Of a stretch of 64,000 bases of DNA, positions 46,547 through 54,550 are shown piece after piece. This DNA comes from BQJD01 sp964350265 (GTDB lineage Bacteria; Pseudomonadota; Gammaproteobacteria; Arenicellales; CAJQKF01), in NCBI GenBank assembly GCA_964350265.1, contig CAYGJZ010000006.1:22802-86801 (forward strand), in the 5' to 3' direction. The notes under the pieces were generated by a model. The model searched no databases, was not told the DNA's origin, and was given only the letters and a program-made list of their open reading frames with translations. The translations under genes were made by a program, and so were the position numbers. The stretch's first letter is position 1. Each line of letters begins with the position of its first letter.

Positions 46547-47638
46547 TCAGCGGTCGACGATGTCGACGGGCTGGCCGGGTTCGAGGCGATGGCGGCCCTC
46601 GACGACGACGCGGCTGTCGGCGGCCAGTTCCACCGCCACCGGTCTGCCCGGCAGGGCGCCGGGCAGGGCGACGAAGCGCGCATGGCCATCCTCGGCGAGG
46701 AACACGCCGAGCCCCTCGGGCCGGGTCACCAGCAGGTGGGCGGGCAGGGCCTGCTCGCTGGTCGTCCAGGCCAACCGGCCCGGGGTGCCGGCCAGGGCGG
46801 GCTCGGCGGTGAACACCAGCCGCGCCTCGCGGGTGCGGCGGGCGGCATCCACCAGCGGCAGCCAGGTGCGCAGCCGCACCGGGTAGTCACGGCCGTCGGC
46901 CTGGAACACCAGGCCCTCGCCGGCCATCTCCCCGCCGGCGCTGAGCGGCACGTCGGTGGCCACTTCCAGTCGCCCGGTGTCGAGCAACTCGAGCACCGGC
47001 GTGCCCGGCACCAGGTAGTCGCCGAGGCTGACGTGGCGGGCGGTGACCACGCCGCTGAAGGGGGCATCGATGCGGCACAGGTCGACCTGGCGGTTGGCAA
47101 TGGCGATCTGTGCCCGCTGTGCCACCAGTTCGGCGGCGGTGGCGTCGTACTCGGCGCGCCGCTGGTTGACCTGTTCCTCGGAGATGTTGCGCGTGGGCAG
47201 GAGCTTGAGGGCGCGCTTGAGCTGTTCGTCGGCCAGGGTGCGGCGGGCGATGATGGCGCCGAGCTGCGCCTCGTGCCGGGCCAGGTCCTGGCGGTACTCG
47301 GTGCAGTCCAGCGTGGCCAGGACTTCGCCGGCGGTGACCCGTTCGCCGACGTCGATGTCGATGCGCTCGATCACCCCGCTCAGCTGCGAGGCGACCCCGG
47401 CCCGTCGCAGGGCGACCACCCGCGCCGGGGCCGATTCCGACAGCGTCACCGCGACCTCGGCCAGCGGCCGGACGGTGACCCTGGGCGGGGCCGGGTCGCC
47501 GTCGGCCTGTTCCACCCCGCCGTCGGCGTTCTGCGCCGCCGCCGTGGCGGCGAACAGCCAGGCGAATGCCACGGATGTGCGCAACACGCGATGAAGCCGC
47601 CGCGGTGCTGGCGTAGAATAGGCCGCCGTCCCGGTCAT
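46547..47638 (-). CDS. RND efflux periplasmic adaptor subunit (MFP/HlyD family)
   Basis: 363-aa exported adaptor. Signal peptide in the first ~35 residues (SVAFAWLFAATAAAQ). A lipoyl-like half-motif GVIERIDIDVGERVTAGEVLATLD, a coiled-coil hairpin (YRQDLARHEAQLGAIIARR ... ISEEQVNQRRAEYDATA), the second half-motif IDAPFSGVVTARHVSLGDYL, then beta-barrel and membrane-proximal domains. Start chosen at 47638 (MTGTAAYS) with AAAGAG 8 bases upstream; an ATG at 47656 would collide with the divergent gene's start. It bridges the RND pump to an outer membrane channel. Confidence 0.88.
   Translation of the reverse strand: MTGTAAYSTPAPRRLHRVLRTSVAFAWLFAATAAAQNADGGVEQADGDPAPPRVTVRPLAEVAVTLSESAPARVVALRRAGVASQLSGVIERIDIDVGERVTAGEVLATLDCTEYRQDLARHEAQLGAIIARRTLADEQLKRALKLLPTRNISEEQVNQRRAEYDATAAELVAQRAQIAIANRQVDLCRIDAPFSGVVTARHVSLGDYLVPGTPVLELLDTGRLEVATDVPLSAGGEMAGEGLVFQADGRDYPVRLRTWLPLVDAARRTREARLVFTAEPALAGTPGRLAWTTSEQALPAHLLVTRPEGLGVFLAEDGHARFVALPGALPGRPVAVELAADSRVVVEGRHRLEPGQPVDIVDR
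47614..47619 (+). promoter_or_regulatory. Candidate -10 box of the 47655 gene
   Basis: TAGAAT on the plus strand, 36 bp before the start of the small membrane protein and inside the 5' end of the divergent adaptor gene. No clear -35. Confidence 0.3.
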
Positions 47639-47654
47639 AGACTGCTCTTTGTTC

Positions 47655-47987
47655 ATGTTCGAGTTTTTTCGCAAGATTGGCCCGCTGCGGGTCCTGCACG
47701 GCCTCGCCATCGTCCTCCTGGTGGCGACCGCACCCTTTGCCGATGGCAGCAGTGCGCGCAGCGGACTGGCCATGTGGCCGACCCTGATCGCGCCGGCCGT
47801 GGCGCCGATTTTCCTGTTCGTGTTGCCGCTGGACATGACCATGGCCGCCATCGGCCGATCCAGCGCGGAGAGCGACGACGAACGTCGACGGTTGACCACC
47901 GTGCTGCGCTTCGATGTCCTGCTGCTGGTGGTGCTGGTGCTCGCCTGGCTGCCGTTCTTCATGGCCTTGGCGAGCACCCCGGGATAG
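47655..47987 (+). CDS. Small three-helix membrane protein of unknown function
   Basis: 110-aa protein not matched to a family by eye. It has three hydrophobic segments (VLHGLAIVLLVATAP, IAPAVAPIFLFVLPLDMTMA, LLLVVLVLAWLPFFMALA) separated by a charged loop GRSSAESDDERRRL. Start ATG at 47655; TTG at 47649 would add two residues. It precedes the M24 gene by 10 bp, so it is co-transcribed with it. Confidence 0.7.
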   Translation: MFEFFRKIGPLRVLHGLAIVLLVATAPFADGSSARSGLAMWPTLIAPAVAPIFLFVLPLDMTMAAIGRSSAESDDERRRLTTVLRFDVLLLVVLVLAWLPFFMALASTPG

Positions 47988-47997
47988 GGCCGCCGTG

Positions 47998-49155
47998 ATG
48001 TTACCCTTTTCCGTGGAAGAATTCGAAGGTCGGCAGGCCCGTTTGCGCCGCGCGCTGGCGGCCGCGGGACTCGACGGCATCCTCCTGTTCCGCCAGGAGA
48101 GCATGTACTACCTCACCGGCTACGAGACGTTCGGCTTCTGCTTCTTCCAGTGCCTGTACCTGTCGGTGGACGGCAAGCTGTTCCTGCTGACCCGTTCCGC
48201 CGACCTGCGCCAGGCGCAACTGACCTCCACCATTGCCGACATCCACGTGTGGGTGGACGGCGTGCCCGGCGGTCCGACCCCGCAGCTGCGCGCACTGCTC
48301 GACGCGGCCGGTGCCCGCGGCAGCCGGCTGGCGGTGGAATACGACAGCCACGGCCTGACCGCCCGGCGGGGCCGGGAGCTGGATGAAGCCATGGCGGGCT
48401 TTTGCCACCTGGAGGACCATTCCGGGCTGGTCAGCGCCCTGCGCGTGGTCAAGTCCGCCGCCGAGCTGGCCCACGTGCGGCGCGCCGGCGAACTGGCCGA
48501 CGATGCCCTCGATGCCGGCCTGCCGCTGATCGGGCCGGGGGCCGACGAAGGTCCCATCCTCGCCGCCATGCAGGGTGCGGTGTTCGCCGGCGGCGGCGAC
48601 TATCCCGGCAACGAGTTCATCATCGGCTCCGGCGAACGGGCACTGCTGTGCCGCTACGCGGCGCCGCGTCGACGGCTGGACGACGACGACCAGCTCACCC
48701 TGGAGTTTGCCGGGGTGTACCGCCACTACCACGTGGCGATGATGCGTACCGTGCTGGTGGGCGCGGTGCACCCGCAGCACCGTGCCATGTTCGATGCCGC
48801 CCGCGACGCGCTGGCTGCCTGCGACGAGGCCCTGCGCCCCGGCGCCACCGCCCACGACGTCTTCCACGCCCATGCCCGGGTGGTCGACGCGGCCGGTCTT
48901 CGCCGTCACCGGCTGAACGCCTGCGGCTACAGCCTCGGCGCCCGCTTCACGCCGAGCTGGATGGACGAGCCGATGTTCCACGACGGCAACGAGCAGGTCA
49001 TCGAGCCCGGCATGGTCATGTTCATGCACATGATCCTGATGAACAGCGATGCGGGTCGGGCAATGACGCTGGGCGAAACCGTCATCGTCGGCGAATCGGG
49101 CAACGAGCGGCTCAGTCGCCATGCCCGTGAGCTCATCGTCCGCCCGGGGCCGTAG
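47998..49155 (+). CDS. M24 (pita-bread) family hydrolase, creatinase/ectoine-hydrolase-like, metal ligands lost
   Basis: 385-aa protein with an N-terminal creatinase-like domain (GLDGILLFRQESMYYLTGYET) and a C-terminal pita-bread fold (YPGNEFIIGSGERALLCRY, EFAGVYRHYHVAMMRTVLVG, IEPGMVMFMHMILMN). In true Xaa-Pro peptidases two metal-binding aspartates sit in the D-x10-D segment. Here the matching stretch is EFAGVYRHYHVAMMRT with Glu and His/Val instead, and the last glutamates are replaced (MFMHMIL, GETVIVGE). This is the pattern of the metal-free creatinase/ectoine hydrolase branch, so it is probably an amidohydrolase on a small compound rather than a peptidase. Confidence 0.85.
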   Translation: MLPFSVEEFEGRQARLRRALAAAGLDGILLFRQESMYYLTGYETFGFCFFQCLYLSVDGKLFLLTRSADLRQAQLTSTIADIHVWVDGVPGGPTPQLRALLDAAGARGSRLAVEYDSHGLTARRGRELDEAMAGFCHLEDHSGLVSALRVVKSAAELAHVRRAGELADDALDAGLPLIGPGADEGPILAAMQGAVFAGGGDYPGNEFIIGSGERALLCRYAAPRRRLDDDDQLTLEFAGVYRHYHVAMMRTVLVGAVHPQHRAMFDAARDALAACDEALRPGATAHDVFHAHARVVDAAGLRRHRLNACGYSLGARFTPSWMDEPMFHDGNEQVIEPGMVMFMHMILMNSDAGRAMTLGETVIVGESGNERLSRHARELIVRPGP

Positions 49156-50057
49156 TGAGCGCGTCGGCGCTGGCCGGAATCGCCGCGTGCGGCGCGCTGG
49201 TGCCGCTCTACCACGCCACCTTCACCCGCCTCCCGGCGGCCCTGGCCGGCGACGTGCACAACGTGGCGCCGGCGGTACTCCGGGCCCAGCTCGAGCAGCT
49301 TGGCGAACACTTCCGCTTCGTCGACGTCGACACGCTGGCGGCGATGGAGGACCCGCGCGGGCATGCCGCGGTCACCTTCGACGACGGCTACGCTTCGGTG
49401 TTCGACGAGGCGCTGCCGGTGTTCGAGTCCCTCGGCATACCCTGCACCGTGTACCTGAACGGCGCCACCCTCGAGGGCGGGGTGTTCTGGCGCGACAAGG
49501 TGCGGCTGCTGCAGGCCAACGGCTGGGTGGAGGAATTCGAGGCCTTCATGCAGGGCATCGAGCCGGTTCCCGGTCGCCGCTTCTATCGCTACACCAAGGA
49601 CCCGCGGCTGGACAGCGCACGGGTGGACGCGGAACTGGATCGCTTCCTGGCCAGCCGCGGCGGCGCCGACGGCTGGCCGCGCCTGTGCGTGGACAACCCC
49701 GCCGACCTGCCGCGCCATCCCCTGCTGCACTATGGCAACCATGGTCACCACCACTATGTCATGTCCTCGCTGGACGCGGCCCGCCAGCAGGAAGAGATTG
49801 CGCGTACGGCCACGATCATCGATGCCCTGGGCGGTACCCGGGCCAGCCGCTGGTTCTCGGTGCCCTTCGGCGATGCCGGCGACTTCAACGCCGACACGGC
49901 CAAGGCCGTGCGCCGTGCCGGCTACCGCGGCGTGCTGCTCTCCCGCGGTCGCGTGCACCGGCCGCCGGTGTCGTTGCACGGCATGCCGGCGGTGGAGCGA
50001 TTCATGCCGCCGGCGCGCGTGAATGGCTTCTGGCCGGCGTCCACGGACGGTGCCTGA
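49155..50057 (+). CDS. Polysaccharide deacetylase-family (NodB domain) protein
   Basis: 300-aa carbohydrate esterase 4-type protein. Motif 1 is VTFDDGYASVFDEALP (metal-binding and catalytic aspartates), motif 2 is the histidine-rich GNHGHHHYVMSSL, and motif 3 is WFSVPFGDAGDFN. It starts at a GTG sharing one base with the M24 stop. No signal peptide is obvious, so it may act in the cytoplasm, e.g. on an activated sugar, as in surface polysaccharide modification clusters. Substrate unknown. Confidence 0.85.
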   Translation: MSASALAGIAACGALVPLYHATFTRLPAALAGDVHNVAPAVLRAQLEQLGEHFRFVDVDTLAAMEDPRGHAAVTFDDGYASVFDEALPVFESLGIPCTVYLNGATLEGGVFWRDKVRLLQANGWVEEFEAFMQGIEPVPGRRFYRYTKDPRLDSARVDAELDRFLASRGGADGWPRLCVDNPADLPRHPLLHYGNHGHHHYVMSSLDAARQQEEIARTATIIDALGGTRASRWFSVPFGDAGDFNADTAKAVRRAGYRGVLLSRGRVHRPPVSLHGMPAVERFMPPARVNGFWPASTDGA

Positions 50058-50161
50058 TCCGGATTGTCTTTAAAACCGCGGGAGAAGTGGGATAAACTCA
50101 GGCGTTTCACCACGTTCCGGCTGAATCGGCCGGGATCAACGTCCGCGTTGCCGAAGCCGCC

Positions 50162-51241
50162 ATGAGCCAGAAATACGAAACCGACGATCTGCGCATTGCC
50201 GAGATCAAGGAAGTCGCCAACCCGCTGACCGTCTGCCAGGAGCATCCGGCCAGCGAAGCCGCGCTGAAGATCACCTTCGAGACCCGCGCCGAGATCCAGG
50301 CCGTGCTCGAGGGACGCGATGATCGCCTGGTGGTGATCACCGGGCCGTGTTCCATCCATGACCCGCAGGCTGCGCTGGAGTATGCCGGCCGCCTGGCCGG
50401 GCAGCGCAGCCGCCTTGCCGACGACCTGGTGGTGGTGATGCGCACCTACTTCGAGAAGCCGCGCACCACGGTGGGCTGGAAGGGCCTGATCAACGATCCG
50501 GACCTGGACAACAGTTTCCACATCAACAAGGGTCTGCGGCTGGCGCGCAAGCTGGTGCTGGACATCAACGACCTGGACGTGCCGGTGGGTACCGAGTACC
50601 TGGACATCATCACCCCCCAGTACATCGCCGACGTGATCAGCTGGGGCGCCATCGGTGCACGGACCACCGAGAGCCAGGTGCACCGGGAAATGGCCTCCGG
50701 GCTGTCCTGCCCGGTGGGGTTCAAGAACGGCACCAAGGGCAGCCTGCAGATTGCCGTGGACGCCATCGGCGCGGCCCGCCATCCGCATCATTTCCTGTCC
50801 ATGACCAAGGCCGGCCGCTCGGCCATCTACCACACCACCGGCAATCCGCACGGGCACATCATCCTGCGTGGCGGCACGGAGCCGAACTACAGCCGCGAGC
50901 ATGTCGCAGAGACCGCCCGCCTGCTGGACAAGGCCGGGCTGCCGGAGCGGGTGATGATCGACTTCTCCCATGCCAACAGCCGCAAGATCCCGGCACGGCA
51001 GATTGAAGTCTGCGCCGACGTCAGCCACCAGATTGCCGACGGCGACCAGCGCATCTTCGGCGTGATGGTGGAAAGCCACCTGCAGGCCGGCCGCCAGGAC
51101 ATCGTGCCCGGCCAGGCGCTGACCTATGGCCAGAGCATCACCGACGCCTGCATCGGCTGGGACGACAACGTCGCCGTGCTCGAACAGCTGGCCTCGGCAG
51201 TGGCCGGGCGACGTCGCAAGAACAACCGTCGCGCCGGCTGA
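50162..51241 (+). CDS. aroG: 3-deoxy-7-phosphoheptulonate (DAHP) synthase, class I
   Basis: 359-aa first enzyme of the shikimate pathway (PEP + erythrose-4-phosphate). Conserved sequences: VVITGPCSIHDPQAALEYA, MRTYFEKPRTTVGWKGLIND, SWGAIGARTTESQVHREMAS, GFKNGTKGS and MIDFSHANSRKI. It belongs to the AroG/AroF/AroH type; the feedback inhibitor cannot be told reliably from sequence, so the symbol is provisional. A weak promoter-like GGATAAACT lies 70 bp upstream. Confidence 0.93.
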   Translation: MSQKYETDDLRIAEIKEVANPLTVCQEHPASEAALKITFETRAEIQAVLEGRDDRLVVITGPCSIHDPQAALEYAGRLAGQRSRLADDLVVVMRTYFEKPRTTVGWKGLINDPDLDNSFHINKGLRLARKLVLDINDLDVPVGTEYLDIITPQYIADVISWGAIGARTTESQVHREMASGLSCPVGFKNGTKGSLQIAVDAIGAARHPHHFLSMTKAGRSAIYHTTGNPHGHIILRGGTEPNYSREHVAETARLLDKAGLPERVMIDFSHANSRKIPARQIEVCADVSHQIADGDQRIFGVMVESHLQAGRQDIVPGQALTYGQSITDACIGWDDNVAVLEQLASAVAGRRRKNNRRAG

Positions 51242-51399
51242 TCGGGCCCGGCATCGAGGGCCGGCGCCGCCCGTCGCGGGCATGCCGGCTTATGCACCGA
51301 TCAGGAATTTTTTTTCGCCGGTTGGCAGCGGTTGCGTAAGCTGTACCGCCCGTTGCCGACGGCACGCACAATGACACGGACCACCTGGGAGATGTCCTG

Positions 51400-52590
51400 A
51401 TGATCAAGCCGCATGGAGCCGAACAACTCAAGCCGCTGTACGTCCACGACGACGACGCGCGCGAGCGCCTGGCCAGGGAGGCCGAATCGCTGCCCGCCAT
51501 GCGGGTGTCCTCCGCCACTGCCGCCAACGCGGTGATGCTGGGCGCCGGTTACTTCACCCCGCTGGCCGGGTTCATGAACGTGGCCGACGCGCTGTCCGTG
51601 GCCCGCGACATGAAGACCACCAGCGGCCTGTTCTGGCCGGTGCCGGTGCTCAACCTGGCCGCCGATGCCGACGGCATCGAGCCGGGCATGCGCATTGCGC
51701 TGAAGGATCCCAACGTCGACGGAAACCCGGTGATCGCGGTGCAGCACGTGGTCTCCGTGGAAACCCTGTCCGACGCCGACCGCGACCTCATCATCGACAA
51801 GGTCTACCGCACCGCCGACGACGCCCACCCGGGCGTGGCCGCCTTCCGGGAACAGGGCCAGGTGGTCATCGCCGGGCCCATCGAGGTGCTGAGCTTCAGC
51901 TACTTCGCCACCGACTTCCCGGACACCTTCTGCACCGCGGTGCAGATCCGCGAGGAGATCGCCTCGCGCGGCTGGCAGAAGGTGGTGGCCTTCCAGACCC
52001 GCAACCCGATGCACCGGGCCCACGAGGAACTGTGCAAGATGGCGGTGGAGGCCACCGGCGCCGACGGCGTGCTCATCCACATGCTGCTCGGCAAGCTGAA
52101 GCCGGGCGACATCCCCGCGCCGGTGCGCGACGCGGCGATCCGCAAGATGGTGGAGCTGTACTTCCCGCCCAACTCGGTGATGATCACCGGCTACGGCTTC
52201 GACATGCTCTATGCCGGGCCCCGGGAGGCGGTGCTGCACGCGCTGTTCCGGCAGAATGCCGGCTGCACCCATTTCATCATCGGCCGTGATCATGCCGGTG
52301 TCGGCGACTACTACGGTGCCTTCGACGCGCAGACCATCTTCGACGAGGAGGTCCCCGCCGACGCCCTCGAGATCGAGATCTTCCGCGCCGACCACACCGC
52401 CTACTCGAAGAAGCTCGGCAAGGTGGTGATGATGCGTGACGCGCCGGACCACGCCAAGGAAGACTTCGTGCTGCTGTCCGGCACCCGGGTGCGCGAGATG
52501 CTTTCCAACGGCGAGGAACTGCCGGGCGAGTTCGCGCGACCCGAGGTTGCGCACATCCTGATGGACTACTACCGCCGCCAGGTGGCCTGA
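51400..52590 (+). CDS. sat: Sulfate adenylyltransferase (ATP sulfurylase)
   Basis: 396-aa single-chain dissimilatory-type ATP sulfurylase. In sulfur oxidisers it makes ATP and sulfate from APS and pyrophosphate. The active-site motif QTRNPMHRAHEELC lies near residue 197, followed by GRDHAGVGDYYG and the C-terminal LLSGTRVREML. There is no APS-kinase extension. AprA/AprB, the enzyme that would supply APS from sulfite, is not beside it, so sat is transcribed here as a single gene between aroG and an EEP-family gene. ATG is preceded by GGGAGATG. Confidence 0.95.
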   Translation: MIKPHGAEQLKPLYVHDDDARERLAREAESLPAMRVSSATAANAVMLGAGYFTPLAGFMNVADALSVARDMKTTSGLFWPVPVLNLAADADGIEPGMRIALKDPNVDGNPVIAVQHVVSVETLSDADRDLIIDKVYRTADDAHPGVAAFREQGQVVIAGPIEVLSFSYFATDFPDTFCTAVQIREEIASRGWQKVVAFQTRNPMHRAHEELCKMAVEATGADGVLIHMLLGKLKPGDIPAPVRDAAIRKMVELYFPPNSVMITGYGFDMLYAGPREAVLHALFRQNAGCTHFIIGRDHAGVGDYYGAFDAQTIFDEEVPADALEIEIFRADHTAYSKKLGKVVMMRDAPDHAKEDFVLLSGTRVREMLSNGEELPGEFARPEVAHILMDYYRRQVA

Positions 52591-52600
52591 GCCCGTCTCC

Positions 52601-52628
52601 CCCGGTGCGTGCCCAGGCACGCACCGGG
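52601..52628 (+). terminator. Strong hairpin after sat
   Basis: CCCGGTGCGTGC and GCACGCACCGGG form a perfect 12-bp stem with loop CCAG, 10 bp after the sat stop. C-rich rather than T-rich sequence follows, so it is a 3'-end stem or a non-canonical terminator. Confidence 0.5.
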
Positions 52629-52683
52629 CCCCCCGCATGCTGCCATAATCCCTCCCTTTCGATGACGGGGACGGGCAGGGTAC

Positions 52684-53418
52684 ATGCGTCTACTGACCTG
52701 GAACATCCACAAGGGCATCGGCAGCCTGGACCGCCGCTACGACTTGAAGCGCGTGGTCGCGGTGATCGAGCACTACGATGCCGACATCGTGGCGCTGCAG
52801 GAAGTCGATGAAGGCGTGCCGCGCTCGGCCTCGGACCGGCAGGCGGAGTGGCTGGCCGAGGCCATGGGCTATCCCTACCATGTCTTCGGTCCCAACGTCT
52901 GGCTCAAGCAGGGCTGCTACGGCAATGCCGTTCTTTCCCGCCACCCGCTGGTGCGCTGGCGCAACATCGACCTGACCTTCTCGGGCAAGAAGCCCCGCGG
53001 TGCGCTGTACGCCGAGATCCGTGCCAGTTCCGGCGAACACCGGCTGACGCTGCACCTGGTCAACCTGCATCTCGGGCTGTCCGGCATGGAGCGTCGCTGG
53101 CAGGTGCGCCGGCTGCTGGCCAGCGAGGAACTGGTTCACCTGGAGCGCCTGGCACGGGTGATCGTGGCCGGCGACACCAATGACTGGGCCGGTGCCCTGG
53201 CCCGAGGGCGGTTGATCCAGGCCGGCTTCCACTGTGTCACCGGCACCGGTCGCCGGGCATCGCTGACCTTTCCTTCCTGGCAGCCGGTGGGGGCGCTGGA
53301 CCGCGTCTACGCGCGTGGTTCGCTGGCCTGCGAAACCCACCGGAGGGCGCGCCTGGCGCTGGCCCGACAGGCATCGGACCACCTGCCGGTGGTGGTGGAC
53401 GTGGCGCTGGTTCCCTGA
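52684..53418 (+). CDS. Endonuclease/exonuclease/phosphatase-family protein
   Basis: 244-aa EEP-fold phosphoesterase. All motifs are seen: LTWNIHKGIGSLD at the N terminus, DIVALQEVDEG (metal-binding glutamate), LHLVNLHLGLSG, IVAGDTNDWAG and ASDHLPVVVDVAL (catalytic Asp-His). It resembles the YbhP-type proteins often located near cardiolipin synthase; none is present here. Cytoplasmic, no signal peptide. Substrate unknown (nucleic acid, phosphoinositide-like or phospholipid). Confidence 0.88.
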   Translation: MRLLTWNIHKGIGSLDRRYDLKRVVAVIEHYDADIVALQEVDEGVPRSASDRQAEWLAEAMGYPYHVFGPNVWLKQGCYGNAVLSRHPLVRWRNIDLTFSGKKPRGALYAEIRASSGEHRLTLHLVNLHLGLSGMERRWQVRRLLASEELVHLERLARVIVAGDTNDWAGALARGRLIQAGFHCVTGTGRRASLTFPSWQPVGALDRVYARGSLACETHRRARLALARQASDHLPVVVDVALVP

Positions 53419-53429
53419 CGAAACCCGTC

Positions 53430-53693
53430 TCAGCCGCCGTCCAGGTTGGCGGCGATGCCCAGATCCTCGAGCATGATCGGGATATCGTCCTCGATCTTGT
53501 AGATGGTATTGCCGTTCTCGGTCACCAGAGCTGCGGCCAGGGTGGTGGTCACCGGGGAGCCGTCCAGGTGGGTGACTTCGCCGCGTTCGATGCGTCCGTT
53601 GAGCTCGGCGAGGCGGTCGGCGGACAGCAGCGAAACGTTCTGCTTGGTCACCGGGCAGCGCAGGATTTCCAGCAGCTTGGCGTCGATGGCCAT
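53430..53693 (-). CDS. Trm112-family small protein
   Basis: 87-aa YcaR/Trm112-like protein. It begins MAIDAKLLEILRCPVTKQ and ends with ENGNTIYKIEDDIPIMLED, the two conserved ends of the family. Only one cysteine remains, so the zinc site of some members is absent. Members act as partners of methyltransferases or as accessory proteins of lipid A or ubiquinone-type enzymes. Alone here on the minus strand, 42 bp downstream of the hydroxylase gene. Confidence 0.88.
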   Translation of the reverse strand: MAIDAKLLEILRCPVTKQNVSLLSADRLAELNGRIERGEVTHLDGSPVTTTLAAALVTENGNTIYKIEDDIPIMLEDLGIAANLDGG

Positions 53694-53734
53694 GGCAGGT
53701 GCTCCGATGTGATTGAAGGTCAGCGAGGCGTCGA

Positions 53735-54538
53735 TTATGACACAGCCGGGGCCCGGGGTTTTTGCAGCGGCTGCACCAGCAGGGCGCCGATGCGCTGGTC
53801 CGCCGGTTGGCGGAACGCGTCCAGGCCGATGGCCATCTCGCGGTGCCCGTCGCGCGGCCAGGCGCGGTAGGTGCGAAGCAGCCGGTCCCACCAGGGCAGG
53901 TTGAAGCCGAAGTTGCTGTCGGTTTCCTCGCGGTACACGCTGTGGTGCACGCGGTGCATGTCCGGGGTCACCACCACCCAGCGCAGCAGGCGGTCGAGGG
54001 CGGTGGGCAGCCGCGCATTGGCATGGTTGAAGACGGCACTGGAACTGAGCGCGATCTCGAACAGCATCACCGCCAGCACCGGCGCGCCCAGGGCGATGAT
54101 GACCGCGAACTTGATCACCATCGAGAGCAGGATCTCCAGCGGGTGAAAGCGCAGCGCGGTGGTGAAGTCGAACTCCACGTCGCTGTGGTGCAGGCGGTGC
54201 AGACGCCACAGCAGCGGTACCGCGTGGAAGGCACGATGCTGGATATAGATGGCCAGGTCGAGCAGCACGAAGGCAAGCATGACCGCCAACGGCGCGGCCA
54301 TCGGCCAGGCATGCAGGAGTCCGAGCCGGTGCTCGGCGGCAAGGCTGGCCGCGCCCACCGCGCCGAGGGGGAAGAGCAGGCGGACCAGCAGCGTATCGAT
54401 TACCACCAGCGAGAGATTGGCCGGCCAGCGGCGGCGCGACACGGTGTCGCGGCGGGGCGCGAAGATCTCCAGCGTGGCCATCAGCACAATGGTGGCGGTG
54501 AACACGCCCAGGCGGATGGGGGCCTCGAACTCGGTCAT
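53735..54538 (-). CDS. Sterol desaturase/fatty acid hydroxylase superfamily protein
   Basis: 267-aa integral membrane di-iron enzyme. The histidine boxes are QHRAFH, HRLHHSDVEFD and HRVHHSVYREETDSNFGFN, embedded between hydrophobic helices. Such proteins hydroxylate or desaturate membrane lipids, hopanoids or carotenoids. The exact substrate is not visible. It follows the Asp-rich secreted protein gene on the minus strand by 12 bp. Confidence 0.9.
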   Translation of the reverse strand: MTEFEAPIRLGVFTATIVLMATLEIFAPRRDTVSRRRWPANLSLVVIDTLLVRLLFPLGAVGAASLAAEHRLGLLHAWPMAAPLAVMLAFVLLDLAIYIQHRAFHAVPLLWRLHRLHHSDVEFDFTTALRFHPLEILLSMVIKFAVIIALGAPVLAVMLFEIALSSSAVFNHANARLPTALDRLLRWVVVTPDMHRVHHSVYREETDSNFGFNLPWWDRLLRTYRAWPRDGHREMAIGLDAFRQPADQRIGALLVQPLQKPRAPAVS

Positions 54539-54550
54539 TGCCGGCCGCGC

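Noticed and set aside
44397..46886. Long plus-strand open frame opposite the RND pump
   Set aside because: Antisense shadow; the RND motifs are on the minus strand and the plus-strand translation is low-complexity His/Gln/Val.
51309..51316. Run of eight T as a terminator after aroG
   Set aside because: The only stem nearby (GCCGGC arms) ends about 20 bases earlier, so the T-run is not attached to a hairpin.
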